A stretch of 64,000 nucleotides of DNA from Notolepis coatsorum. Lineage: Eukaryota > Chordata > Actinopteri > Aulopiformes > Paralepididae. Positions 44,277-55,229 of the stretch are shown piece after piece (the first letter of the stretch is position 1; every line of letters starts with the position of its first letter). The notes beneath the pieces were generated by a model. It was not told where the DNA came from and made no database searches. It worked only from the letters and a program-made list of their open reading frames with translations. The stretch is taken from NCBI GenBank assembly GCA_963971535.1, contig OZ020591.1, forward strand, positions 13,175,577 through 13,239,576. Reading direction: 5' to 3'. The position numbers and the translations under genes are program-made.

Positions 44277-44986
44277 TAGGGCTGGGCGATATGGAAAAAA
44301 ATCATATCGCGATAACGATATGATAATTTTATTTTATTTCTCGATATCGATAATTATCGAATTGTTATAAGTATAAAAAAAAATTAAAAACAAAAAAAAA
44401 ACATTTTATTATTATTTTTTTTTTTAGCAACAGATGTATGTTTATTTTGCAGCAATTCTTTGTCATTGCTGCCATCTTTAGTGTTACATCCCCTCACACT
44501 CCAGTTCTCAGGCTGCAGCTGGTTTAAAAGCTAAAGTAAACCGGCTTCTCTGCTGGCTGTGGCTCCAGAGGAGTTGAACAGTTCTGGCTCTGCTAGTTTA
44601 TTTTCTATCTTTTGGCGCTTTTTTGGTGGACAAACATGTGCACTGTGACTCGTGACTGGAGTCTAGTTCTGCTAGCACACATAGCCTACTGTGTACAGAC
44701 GGTTTCAAAATGTATTTTAAATTAGAAAGCAAACAAAATAAATGGACAAGAGAAAAAGAAATCTGAATTTGGTCAGTATTGTCATTTGGACAAGCAAAGC
44801 CATTACTTTAAGTTGCAGGCAAGAAAGACAAGTCTGTCCACTGTCTCTGGTTTTAAAACTGCCCTGTTGCAGGTAAAAAAAACAAAAAAAAAACGATTTT
44901 TTTATTTTTTTTTTATTTCGATATTCGATATCGATTATTAAAATATATCGCGATATTTATCATTATCGTTATATCGCCCAGCCCTA
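44277..44986. mobile_element. 710-bp hAT MITE nested in its own family
   Basis: Ends TAGGGCTGGGCGATATGG and its inverse. The 8-bp duplication GCGTGTGC lies at 44269-44276 and 44987-44994. Its interior (GTCAGTATTGTCATTTGG and ACAAGCAAAGCCATTACTTT) is shared with 48212-48880. Confidence 0.93.
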
Positions 44987-45109
44987 GCGTGTGCTCATAT
45001 CCAAGCTTGGAAAATCGATATATCGAAACTTTGCGACCACATTTCATGTTTATTTCGAGGAAATAATTTATCGCGATAGTTATCGTTATCGTTTTATCGC
45101 CCAGCCCTA

Positions 45110-45352
45110 GTTTTTAGTGTCCTATATTATGTTACTTTGTTTCTCGCATGCGCAGTAGTGCACCGCACAGTACAGGCCCCGACGCACAGTACAGGCCCCG
45201 GGCTGCGGCACTGCAGATTTATCCTACTCGGGTAATGTCCAATTATGGGGCTAGGCGGCTAAGCTAGTGATGGCTACGCCAAGTTAAACTAGGCTGATTG
45301 ATTGATTGAAAACTTTAATTAACAGATTGCAGAATGGGTGCAGTACAGCTCT
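45110..45352 (-). mobile_element. Inverted LINE-A tail and flank
   Basis: 45300-45352 is the inverse of TACTGCACCCATTCTGCAAT and an (ATCA)n tail. Just before it, TGCGCAGTAGTGCACCGC repeats the NRF1-like block, and GCACAGTACAGGCCCCG is duplicated. Confidence 0.7.
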
Positions 45353-45688
45353 AGCTTCGACCACCCAGCGTTGGATCAATAAACGCGATCGATATTTGGA
45401 ATGGTGATCAGGAATTGGAATAATCTTTTTGGAGAACATCTGATCTGAGGTAAGGAATCTATTTTACCAGTCTTAGGATAATCAGAGCTTTTTTTCCACA
45501 GAGATATCAACGTGTGTGCGATCAGGAAATAAGAGATTCGATTTTTCAGCCCGCTTCTCTAGCGTGCATAAGTACACATATACTATCGATAATCTAGCGT
45601 TTATTTGAAAACGATTCATAAATAGGCTGAAAAATGACCGTGTTTTGTGTATTACAGTAAAGCGCGTTTATCACAGAATCTTCTGAAA
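45353..45688. mobile_element. Right half of the 38753 piggyBac-type element
   Basis: GTTGGATCAATAAACGCGAT onwards matches 52724-53040 of the intact relative, so this is the continuation of the left half that ended at 39090. Confidence 0.85.
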
Positions 45689-46127
45689 TCACGAATACTG
45701 GAGACGCTGGGTTCGCCTGTTCGAGCCCAGCGCTCCACATTGCTTTCAGTTTAGCTGGTCGTCCGTACTAATACACATTGGCAGTATTAGGGGGTGGAAA
45801 ACTGATGGGTGGGGATCGGGCGTTGTGGACAGCGACTCCTACAGGTCGGTTGGTGCGCCTGCGCAGTAGAATCAGGAAGCGATGGGGGCGGCACCCCTCC
45901 AAAGCGCAGACCCCTGACGCTGAATTATCGCGCCGCGCAGGTGAAAAGATGCGACTGCTGTTACCTCGAGTATCGTTGGGGACTCGTGCTATGTATGACT
46001 TAGTCCACATTGCAGCCGGCTTGTGGGAGGCAAGAAACAGCGTTCGAGACAGGGGAGGGTTGAATTGGATGATACGAAATTGGGATGGGAGAAAAAATAG
46101 AAAATGGGAGAAAAAGTGGATAAAAAA
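45689..46127 (+). mobile_element. Diverged tRNA-derived SINE
   Basis: The body shares GCGACTCCTACAGGTCGG and GGGATGGGAGAAAA with the SINE at 21424-21918. The B-box region is again a hairpin (GCTGGGTTCG-CCTGTT-CGAGCCCAGC at 45710-45735). It has an A-rich tail, and the duplication AATCTTCTG(G)AA flanks it. Confidence 0.75.
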
Positions 46128-46384
46128 AAATCTTCTGGAAGTTTCAAAGCTTTTTTCAAAATGGTATAAAACGGAAATGAACCGATTTTAAAAAAGAAAA
46201 AAAATATCCGTTTCGACAATGTTGACTGCAAACAAGTCATTGATAAGCGACGGCCAGATTAGACACATAGCCATAATTTAAGATATAGTAAATGCGTTCA
46301 CAAATGCGAGTGCTCTATCATTGAAGTGGGTGGTGGCATACGCTTGCTTTTAAACCACGGCACCCGTGGCATCCAAAGTGTTAA

Positions 46385-46834
46385 ACTCTCTCTGGATTGG
46401 GGGTTATATTTGGGGTTGAGAGCCTTTGTCATCTCCCTACAGAACATTGTGGGAATGCAACAGAACTAAGCTGGTAGAATAACAACATGCAACTTGACAT
46501 TTCTGATTGTCATTTTATTGTTGAGCCCCATGTCAGAAAAATACAAAAACTGTACTTTTCTTTTTAACTACACACTTAAATAAAATAATTTATTTGAGAT
46601 TCTCTTAAACGAATTGAATCTATTGAACTGTAGTTGCATTCAACAGGTCGTTGTTGCAAAAGAGAATTCGTTATCAATAACCTACCTGTATAAATAAACG
46701 TTAAAAGTAAAAACATAACTGACACATGAGTTGACATGACATAAGTAACATCTAAGAAAGCAATTCACCTACCGAAATTCCGAGGCTTCTACCGTGGAGT
46801 AAGGGTGCAAACCTTTCACCACAAATGTTGTGAC
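46385..46834 (-). pseudogene. 5' exons of the split hAT transposase
   Basis: The minus-strand exon 46834-46768 reads V-V-K-G-L-H-P-Y-S-T-V-E-A-S-E-F-R and ends at donor GTAGGTG. The next exon, 46434-46385 (after CTGTAG), reads E-M-T-K-A-L-N-P-K-Y-N-P-Q-S-R-E-S-L and runs into the TTAA. Together they continue into the 38750 exon. At 46834 the upstream exon is itself cut by a TAGGGATATCCCGATCC terminus. Confidence 0.85.
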
Positions 46835-46910
46835 TAGGGATATCCCGATCCGATCACGTGATCGGTATCGGGGCCGATCACGTGATTTTCCGAAGACCGG
46901 GAACGGCATT
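46835..46910. mobile_element. Partial TAGGGATATCCCGATCC MITE end
   Basis: The terminus and a palindromic CCGATCACGTGATCGG-like stretch are seen. The right end is missing. Confidence 0.5.
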
Positions 46911-46943
46911 TTTTTAAATTTTTTTTTTACTTTTTTTTTTACT

Positions 46944-47134
46944 TTTTCGTTCTTCAGTTCTGTCTTAAGGTCGCGTATCTCTCTGCTAATGTTGGCAAGT
47001 CCCACTTGAATTGTTTCAGTCGTGTTTTCACCGCCGCCATCTTCACCCATGTTAGTTGATCTTACTTTGTCCATCTCGCCGTTTTCGTCGTCTTTCTCCT
47101 GTTTTTTACAATTCCTTCGACTCCTTCGACTCAT
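46944..47134 (-). pseudogene. L1-like ORF1 N-terminal fragment
   Basis: A minus-strand start codon at 47134 opens M-S-R-R-S-R-R-N-C-K-K. A coiled-coil-like G-L-A-N-I-S-R-E-I-R-D-L-K follows. This resembles fish L1 ORF1 N-termini. Beyond about 46944 the frame is low-complexity Lys-rich and then foreign sequence. Confidence 0.55.
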
Positions 47135-48038
47135 AGTTTATGTCCTCTCACTTATTTCCGAGTATTTCATTATTGTTTGAGCTTTTCTTTTGAATTTGGA
47201 GAGGTTATCTCAATGGACCGTCGGGAGCTACAACTTCAAGCAGCCATCTCGTGTGCCTCTCCCTACGGAAGCCTCATATATATATATTTTTAATGTCAAT
47301 CATTCCACAAGGACGTAGAATAAACATTTATTTTTATTTTTTAATGGGCTATTTGCATGTTCTTGGTATCTGAATCTAGGGACATATACTGTATGGATCA
47401 GTGTCAGAAATAGTGTGTCTGTTACTAGGCTTGAGTAAATTGTAATGAACCAAAGGAGAATATCAATTCTATTTAAAAAATATATATATATCTTTGACTG
47501 TGAATAACACCATGCTAAAATTGACCAGACCTGAAAAATCTAAGCAAATGAATAAAGGGAAGATGATTAAACAGAAGGTTTTGTAGATACAGTACTGAAT
47601 TCTGCCATCTTTTTTATAATGTAAATTTCTCCACCATTTTTCATCGTATTGCAACACCGTTTTTTTTGCAAAGCGTTCACAGAAAGGTAGAGAAACTAAC
47701 TGCGTTCTGTTTTATGGCAATAACGTTCAGGTTTGTGGGAGATAATCCCAAAAAATAAGAGAAATAAAAAAGTAAATCCAGAAGTCAGATGATTGACAGG
47801 GGCTGGTGTGAGCTGGGTAGGGTAGTTTTTCGAAATTCGAAAGCCCTGAGTCTCTTCCTTCAAAAGACTACACTCACTTTTGGCTGTGCCACTTCCTCCT
47901 GTCAATATGCGCCTGTTTCCGACTCAATGCCCTGAGATTTCTATAATCTTATATTTCACTAATAACAGTTAAAATAATTGGTAAACAAATGTAATGCTGA
48001 AAATATACACTTTTACTGTATATCTCGGGCTTAAGAGG
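47135..48038. other. Unclassified stretch
   Basis: It contains a probable L1 5' UTR piece (47135-47270) and AT-rich DNA. No gene is seen. Confidence 0.4.
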
Positions 48039-48266
48039 TTAACCCTGTGAGGCCCAAATTAAAAAGACATTAGCAACTTCAGAGGCCAGAGGGTGGGACA
48101 TATAAACATTTTACTATCAAATAGCATTGTGAGGCTGAACAACAGGACCAATTGACTATACATGTGCTTAACATTTTTTAAATAAACATTATTTTTTTAA
48201 ATGGCTAAAAGTAAATATTGCGATATATTTTAATAATAGTTATCGGATTTTTTTTTGTTTTTTTTG

Positions 48267-48316
<50 letters not shown>

Positions 48317-48933
48317 TGTGACCTGCAACAGGGCAGTTTTAAAACCAGAGACAGTGGACAGACTTGTCTTTCTTGCCTGCAACTTAAAGTAATGGCTTTG
48401 CTTGTCCAAATGACAATACTGACCAAATTGAGATTTATTTTTCTCTTGTCCATTTATTTTGTTTGCTTTCTAATTTAAAATACAGTTTGAAACCGTCTGT
48501 ACACAGTAGGCTATGTGTGCTAGCAGAACTAGACTCCAGTCACGAGTCACGGTGCACGCGGTGGTTTGTCCACCAAAAAAGCGCCAAAAGATCGAAAATA
48601 AACGAGCAGAGCCAGAACTGTTCAACTCCCCTGGAGCCACAGCCAGCAGAGAAGCCGGTTTACTTTAGCTTTTAAACCAGCTGCAGCCTGAGAACTGGAG
48701 TGTGAGGGGATGTAACACTAAAGATGGCGGCAATGACAAAGAATTGCTGCAAAATAAACATACATCTGTTGTTTAATTTTTTTTTCTTTTTTTTTTTTAA
48801 TACTTATCGATATCGAGAAATATGATAACATTATCATATCGTTATCGCGATATGATTTTTTTCCATATCGCCCAGCCCTAGCTAAAAGTGATTTTGTAAT
48901 TTTGCAACCATGGGTCTCACAGGGTACTTTTAA
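48039..48933. mobile_element. TTAA-bounded MITE with hAT inside
   Basis: The left end is TTAACCCTGTGAGGCCC. The right end holds the inverse CCCTGTGAGACCC five bases inside its TTAA (48930-48933). A second left end (TTAACCATGTGAGGCCC) starts immediately at 48930 and its body repeats GACATTAGCAACTTCAGAGG, so two family members are adjacent. Confidence 0.65.
48212..48880. mobile_element. hAT MITE, TAGGGCTGGGCGATAT family (inverted)
   Basis: The right terminus is intact. The left terminus has decayed to TAAATATTGCGATATATTTT. The 8-bp duplication GCTAAAAG lies at 48204-48211 and 48881-48888. A (TA)n run lies at about 48273-48307. Confidence 0.9.
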
Positions 48934-50370
48934 CCATGTGAGGCCCAAATGAAAAAGACATTAGCAACTTCAGAGGCCAGAGGGTGAGACCTACAGTATA
49001 AACACATGAAGGGTGCCGTGACTGAAACGCTGGTATATCGTGTGGCTCTTTGTGGTACCACAGTAATTTTTGTGGCTCTTAGGGGCCTTTCTCACTCACC
49101 AATCGGGGTCGAATCAGCGCCCCCGGGGGACGGGGGGGGGGGTGTTCTCACTCAGACGGACACACCCCTTTCGGGTGCGAAGCGACGCTGATTCGGAATA
49201 CCCCCCGCTGAACCTGGGACGGTTGAAATAGGTGGTTTCGGGTGCGGGCCAGTGGGAGCGGGGGGCGTGACACACACAACGTTATTACTGTAGTATGCTT
49301 TCATGCTTGCTTGAATTTTGGGCAGATAAAACCACACAGCAACAACTGGACAATACCCACAAAAACGATATTTATGGGCAATTTGAGAGTTCAGACCTCA
49401 ACCAAAAACAAGCATTGTGGAGCCTCACAGCTCAGTGGATGAAAACATGAAGCCACATTACAAACGCACAGCACTTCCCTGGCTCGCATTAGGCCTGGCA
49501 ATTTTGTTTGCCATGCTATGTCTATACATTGGTTTCTTGTTCGAATGCATTTATTTCTATTAGACCAGTGGTGCCCAACCAGTCGGCCGTGGTCGACCAG
49601 TATCAATGACCAGATCAATGACATGCAATGTAATTGCCACGAGCGATGGAATGTTAGCTGCTGAACAGGCTAAGCTAACTAGCGTTAGCCGTTAGCTTAG
49701 CGTTTAGCTGCTAGCCACAATGCTATACTGTTATACTGGCATATTCCATTCACGTTAGCATGTAAGCTAACAAAACGGCGCAGATTAGACTAAACACCGC
49801 TTTTGGTGTTCAATTGTGTTGATGTTAGTTTTGTTTCATCAACAAATGAGAGGCAGAACACACAGTGAATGTATCCGTTTTGTTTATTGCGCGTTCTTTG
49901 CTGAAAAATAAGTGCTACAGTGCCAGTGGCTATACTAGACTAGTACTAGGCTAAGCTAACTAGCGTTAGCCCTGGGAAACGATCAAAAGCTAACTACAAC
50001 ACCATCCATTCGTGATAAAATGGGGTGGGTTATATTGACAAGGCTTGACAACAAAGGTTCAAATATAACTTCATATTTATTGGTTATTTGTTCATTTTAT
50101 ATCAGAATCCAGTCTCCACCGTGTCTCTCAGTCTCTTCCGGTTTACATTTTCGAGCGTGACATCATCGCCTACGGCAAGCTTGCAAGCTCAAAACGCAAA
50201 CCGTAAACAAAACCCAGAGCGCACCAAGACTGAGTGTGTACACAAACTAGAGGGGGGAGAGGGGGGGGGGAGTTGGCATCAGATCTCGGAACGGACTAGA
50301 ACGGAATGGAATGGAACCGAATGGGTGAGTGAGAAAGGCCCCTAAAGTCTCTGACTGGTTGGCCACCCCT
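48934..50370. mobile_element. Two overlapping inverted-terminus elements
   Basis: Pair 1: AGGGGCCTTTCTCACTCACC at 49080 and its inverse ending at 50345. Pair 2: CAGTGGTGCCCAACCAGTCG at 49567 and the inverse CAGGGGTGGCCAACCAGTC ending at 50370, a hAT-Charlie-like terminus. The pairs interleave and are not nested. No transposase or clear target duplication was found. The interior has GTTAGC-rich sequence. Confidence 0.5.
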
Positions 50371-51146
50371 GCTTGACTAGTGGATGCAGGACTTCAGGGT
50401 TTCTGGAGACACCTACCATTGGAGTCAAGCAGAGTGATAGAAGTGGGCACATATTGGCCATTTTGGCTACAGAGCTACATCCGAGTTCACTTGTTTGGTC
50501 CACACCAGAGTTCGAATGAGCTTTCACACCACCCAAAACCAACCGGACTATCCGAGGAAAACGAACCAGGGTTCGATTAAGGCAGACCAAAGAGCTCAGG
50601 TGTGAAAGCGACCATAGACTGTAGGAGTTCAGCAATCTACTCTTTTTGGGTAGACTCTTTGCTAGTTTTGACATTATTATGGTATTGAGTTTTCCAATAC
50701 CAGTTACAATGTGATATGACATCTATTTGATATCAGTATCAAAATTATTTCCAAATGAACCGTTATGAATATCTGGTTGATTTCAAATAAGTGGTTAGCT
50801 GGCAAACCAGTTATCTGTCCACCCCCCCCCCTTATTACAATCCAAACAAAGAGTATACTCTTCAATACATTGGTTGAGCATAAGTGAATATGTTATGAAC
50901 AAATTAAAAGTTTGACCTAGTGAACGATTGTCTTCCAGGGATGTATTGATACGGGTATCGGGCCATGCCAGGCTAAAACAGAGTAGCGGTATTGGGGGGG
51001 GGGGGGGGATTTCCCCAATGCTAAAATCTGACACCAAGAGTGTGATTTGATTAAACTCCAAGCAGCATAATACCCTGTTTGGCCCATCTTGTATCCCAGC
51101 ATGTGGGGAAACTTGGCATGGCCAAACACTGAGTCTGACTTGTGAG
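50371..51146. other. Unclassified, MITE-like piece
   Basis: 50494-50605 (GAGCTTTCACACC to GGTGTGAAAGC) is a diverged inverted-repeat MITE. A G13 run lies at about 50996. TATTGATACGGGTATCGGGC at 50945 resembles another MITE end. Confidence 0.4.
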
Positions 51147-51681
51147 TTAAAGGGATAGTTTGGATTTTTGGACTCTTAAGTGGTATGAAATACTTGCTAG
51201 TAGTATAGTTGATGCGATGCCATTAGCTTAACTCACAGAATACCGTGGTCTGAGTTCTGGCCTCGTTCTGAGTGAACCGGGAAGCTTCAGACAGGCAGCA
51301 AACGACGTCATGAGACAAAACGTCATGTTATTCCACCACACAATAACCTGCAGGCAAAAGTTGTAATCATCCACAGCAGAAAACATTTCCTTTGCTTCAG
51401 AGTGACATAATGTGTTGGAACTAGTCTCAGTGTGAGGTAGTCACTAAATGCTTCAGAGTGACATGATGTGTTGAACTAGTCTCAGTGTGAGGTAGTCACT
51501 AAATGCTGGGTCTTGAAGCATAGAAAATGAGGCATGCTGTTTTCTGCTGTGGGTGATTAAAACTTGTCAGGTCAGAACTCCGACTACGAGACTCGGTGTG
51601 TAAACTGAGGGCACTGCATCAACTATACTACTATAGTATTTCATACCACTTGATGTCCACAACTCTGAACTATCCCTTTAA
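51147..51681. mobile_element. Kolobok-like MITE
   Basis: TTAAAGGGATAGTTTGGATT at the left and the inverse TTAAAGGGATAGTTC at the right, with TTAA at both edges. A tandem duplication (TTCAGAGTGACAT...GTAGTCACTAAATG) lies at 51398-51505. Confidence 0.8.
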
Positions 51682-51830
51682 GGTGACTCATCATCAAGTA
51701 CCAGTGACAAGACATGTCGAACATAAAAAAAAAAAAAGCCAAACCTGTCCATCTACAATTACTCTGCGGACGGTGAACGTTGTACTTTGCAAGACTCTTA
51801 TTGTTACTGTTTTTAATCTGGTATTTTTAG

Positions 51831-51975
51831 GCCACAGCCCCACTGATATCCAGTACAGTGGAGGAGACAGTGTCTTGCAGTCACCGCTCTCTGTTGGAAC
51901 TAAAGGAACTATCTGTCTACTTGGTGGACTGCATTAAAACACCAGGACTTAAAGGAACTGTGAATGAAGGAGGAG
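51831..51975 (+). other. Exon-like open segment of unknown gene
   Basis: A polypyrimidine tract and acceptor TTTTTAG at 51824-51830, a 145-bp open stretch and a donor GTAAGG at 51976. The reading includes S-L-L-E-L-K-E-L-S-V-Y-L-V-D-C. I do not recognise the family. It may be the only host exon in the window, or a transposon exon. Confidence 0.4.
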
Positions 51976-51981
51976 GTAAGG

Positions 51982-52295
51982 CTATAAATTCTCTCTTATT
52001 TAAAAAATTATTCACATTGAGATCTTTTTGACATTTTTTTTTTAAAAGTGCATCCTAGCCAAGACAGGCAACAGCACAATTAACAGGGTTGCAGATATTT
52101 CATTTCAACCTTTATTTAAAAATCTTAAGCTTCTGAAGTTTCCCTCATTTACAGAAACGACGATTGTGCAAATGTAAACGGTACATAATAAAAGCAATAT
52201 TTACAGAAAATTAAACACAAAAGAGAAATAATAATATAAAAAAAAAAAATGTTCTAAAATAATTTAAAAAATCTAAATAAATAAATACCAGTGTT
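51982..52295. other. AT-rich flank of LINE-B
   Basis: ATTTCATTTCAACCTTTATT at about 52097 looks like a LINE/SINE 3' terminus. The rest is A-rich. Confidence 0.4.
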
Positions 52296-52372
52296 TTTTG
52301 CGCCTTTCTGCAAGAGAAGGCCAACCCACCCTATCATACAGGACACAATGGTGAGTATCGTATCTGTCACCA
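52266..52372 (-). pseudogene. LINE-B segment 4 (C-terminal part)
   Basis: On the minus strand it reads G-D-R-Y-D-T-H-H-C-V-L-Y, then G-W-P-S-L-A-E-R-R, and stops after H-W-Y-L-F-I. It joins in frame to the 53325 segment when the TTAA element is removed (S-A-L-N-G-D-R-Y). Confidence 0.9.
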
Positions 52373-53324
52373 TTAACACTTTGAGTGCCAACGACAGGAT
52401 TAGTCGTCCTAACTCGCCATGCGTTGGGTGCCAATGACGAGTTTTCTCGTTATTTGATTATTTCTTTTATTAGCGATATCCATTAATTTTTCATCCATCC
52501 AGCCTGACGTTATCATTGTGAATGGGTCTGAGCTCGAAAATGGCAAATACCGCCTCCTATCGTCTCCCGGATGGTAATGCACATCATTGGATTGGATTGG
52601 GTGGCCATGTGCATCAGAAAAAAAGTCCGGTCCAGGGTTTTCCTATCTCTGGCATGCAGTATCGTGTTACCAGATTGACTGAGGACCCTCAGAGCAGCGT
52701 CGGTTATGTGTTTCGGACTATAACGTTGGATCAATAAACGCGATCAATATTTGGAATGGCGATCAGTAATTGGATTAATCTTTTTGCAGAACATCTGATG
52801 TGAGGTAAGGACTCTATTTGACCAGTATTGGGTTAATCGGATGTTTATTTCATAGCGATCACAACGTGTCTGTGTGTGTGTGTGCGTGTATGACGTTAGC
52901 GCTGACCAGGTCATGGATAATATATTTTTCAGCCCGCTTCTCTAGCGTCCATAAGTACACATATACTATCGATAATCGAGCGTTTATTTCAAAACGATTC
53001 ATAAATCAGCCGAAAAATGACGACGTGTTTTGTGTATTCCACTAAAGGGCTATTATCGCGGAATTTCTCTGAAATTACTAGAACTCTCCGAAACTATACT
53101 CGTATTCAAAACGGTATAAAACGGAAATGTACCAATGAAAAAACAATCCGTAACGTACATGTTGACTGCAAGCAAGTCATTGATAAGCGAGGGGTGTTTT
53201 AGACCCATAGCCATAATTTAAGATATAGTTTAAGCGTTCGCAAATATCCCCGACCTCCCATTGACTAAAGCGCTGGCACTCAAGGGGTTATCTGGGCAAA
53301 GGGGCGTGGCACCCAATGTGCTAA
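52373..53324. mobile_element. 0.95-kb piggyBac-type MITE inside LINE-B
   Basis: TTAACACTTTGAGTGCCAAC at the left; inverted CACATTGGGTGCCACGCC at the right, where the duplicated TTAA has mutated to CTAA (53321-53324). It matches both halves of the split 38753-46384 element and is the uninterrupted reference copy. No ORF of note. Confidence 0.88.
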
Positions 53325-53650
53325 GAGCTGACTGATATGCAGAATCCAGAGGTTTAAGAGCTGATGCTGCAGCATGCCTATAAATTACATCACCATATTC
53401 CAAAACTGATAAGAACAACAATTATTTTCCTACTAATTAGAGGACAATTTGATCTGTTTCTGTACAGGAAACCAAATTTCTTGTACAGGAAACCAATTTT
53501 CTGTCTGTTTAGAGGCAAGATTATCCACATGGAACTTAAATGTAAATTTCCCGTAGAGCCACAGGCCAAGATATTTATACTCAGTGACTCTGACCGTAGA
53601 TACCTGCACATTAAAAGTCAATATTTCTGGCTCTTGAAAACAACATAAAT
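53325..53650 (-). pseudogene. LINE-B segment 3 (thumb/C-terminal domain)
   Basis: Frameshifted minus-strand readings include F-N-V-Q-V-S-T-V, Y-K-Y-L-G-L-W-L, S-V-L-E-Y-G-D-V-I-Y and A-A-A-S-A-L-K-P-L-D. At 53666 the TTAA of the next element interrupts it; removal gives L-V-L-N-A-S-N-T-I-F across the junction, in frame. Confidence 0.9.
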
Positions 53651-54440
53651 ATTGTGTTACTAGCATTAACTCATTGACTGCTGTTTTCGGGCCCGTCTAA
53701 GCACTGCCACGCTTTAAAAGATAGGAGTCCATCACCTTGTTTGTAGAGCTATAACTATATTCTATATTATAGCTATGGATACAATACTATGGTCATTTGA
53801 CAGTGACTTTCTTCCGGTCAATAATTTGTCCATGCATACATTCGCGCATTATACCGTGGTGCATATAAGTATGTTTTTAGATTGGCCTGGGGTAATGCTG
53901 AGGAATAGCCTTATGCGTGTATTATACTATAACTGTTGCTGTTTCTTGCCTGGACCAGCTATTATTCTCAAATCAAATCTATATCATAGGTATTATGTTT
54001 CATCATGAATACATGAAGGGGGGGGGGGGTCGTTTTTTGATGCTTTGATCGTCACCAACGGCATATGTTGTGGAGTAACATTACACACACGTTCAGTTCG
54101 AGGTGAAGGCATGGTTGGATCAACGCAAGATTGATATCATATAGCCCTTACCTTGACTAGGATGTACCTCAAAAAGAATATTCTAATTATCTGATCGTGA
54201 TTCCAAGTATTGATGTCTATCGTGTCGCCAACATAATCCACCACACATCATGCATCGGGAGCATTTGATTCTTCTCAATCCGACTGTTATAACCGCTAAA
54301 AAAAGCTAACCCGGAGACATTTCATCGACGCACAGGCCAAGATACAAGGTTTCATAGGGTGCTTGATACCGCCGTCTAGCTGGATGCTGCTGCCGGTATT
54401 GCACTTTGGCGATCTCAGACTCATTCCCTATGGTAACGCC

Positions 54441-54787
54441 AAGGTTAGTCTATTTGCCAACACAATGAACCCGGAAAGTTTGCAACCACCAAACTTTTAT
54501 GATCGATATGGATAGTATGGGTCATCAGTACTTAGAAACTGCCGGATGCTAAGTTGTACATGTTGGTCAATTTTTTAATTTTTATAATTAGCACACATTT
54601 GCATTATCACCTAAAATGGACAAATCTCGGAAACTACTTGATCAATTTCAACAATGTTGGAGGGGTTTTGGTGGTTATTCGGGATGCTGAATCCATTTAT
54701 GATACTCAAGAGTTTCGATATTGCAATATTTACTGGAATTTACCAAATTTCAACTCATTTTTGTGCAATTTTGGTGCATTTTCAGTC
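54441..54787. repeat. Left subterminal inverted repeat
   Basis: It contains AAGGTTAGTCTATTTGCC and GACAAATCTCGGAAACTACT. The partner is at 59415-59795, at roughly 80 percent identity by eye. Confidence 0.8.
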
Positions 54788-55229
54788 AATTAGAAAGTTT
54801 TAGAGGATACTTAAATGATTACATTTGGACAGCACAGACATTATGTATTCACAATATCTCTACTGACTCCAAATAGTTCCTATGGTAATGTCATATTGTC
54901 ATAGTACAGTAGATACTAGATAGGCAGGTGTATAAAGATCTGCGTTGTCAAGACAAATACTCAGATGTGAAGGGCATCCGCTATTTTATTTACTACCTGT
55001 AACGTCACAGCAAATTGGAAAAACACTAAACCTGGTCAAACTGTGTTCCTTAATACAATAACATAGCTTAATAAAACAGAAATAACAAAAGAAAGGTATT
55101 TACATTACTCAAGCATATAGGCCACAAAATAACAATATGCGCTTCCTCCTACTGCCTAATAATAGATAATTACTTGTTTTGGATTGTAAGTCTTCCTGAA
55201 ACTTCTCACTCAGAAAGTGGCTACTGTGT

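Larger units (their letters stand above)
42784..45109. mobile_element. hAT MITE, TAGGGCTGGGCGATAT family, with inserts
   Basis: Flanking 8-mers GTTTCTAG (42776-42783) and GTTTTTAG (45110-45117) match 7 of 8. The interior has a tandem duplication of about 175 bp (starting GTACTAAATATGACCC at 42832 and 44010). The first unit was then split by the 42900-43890 element. A second family member is nested at 44277. Confidence 0.85.
38753..46384. mobile_element. TTAA-bounded piggyBac-type element, 7.6 kb with inserts
   Basis: The left end is TTAACACTTTGAGTGCCACG and the right end, read inwards, TTAACACTTTGGATGCCACG. TTAA is duplicated. Removal rejoins the hAT exon (reading S-R-E-S-L then W-I-P-A-W-Y across the junction, with one extra base). 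Only about 340 bp at the left and 600 bp at the right belong to the element, both matching the 0.95-kb relative at 52373-53324. The 6.26 kb between (39091-45352) and a SINE at 45689 are later insertions. Confidence 0.85.

Noticed and set aside
48218-48478. Membrane-protein-like ORF (Phe/Ile/Tyr-rich)
   Set aside because: It derives from T-rich and (TA)n sequence inside a hAT MITE.
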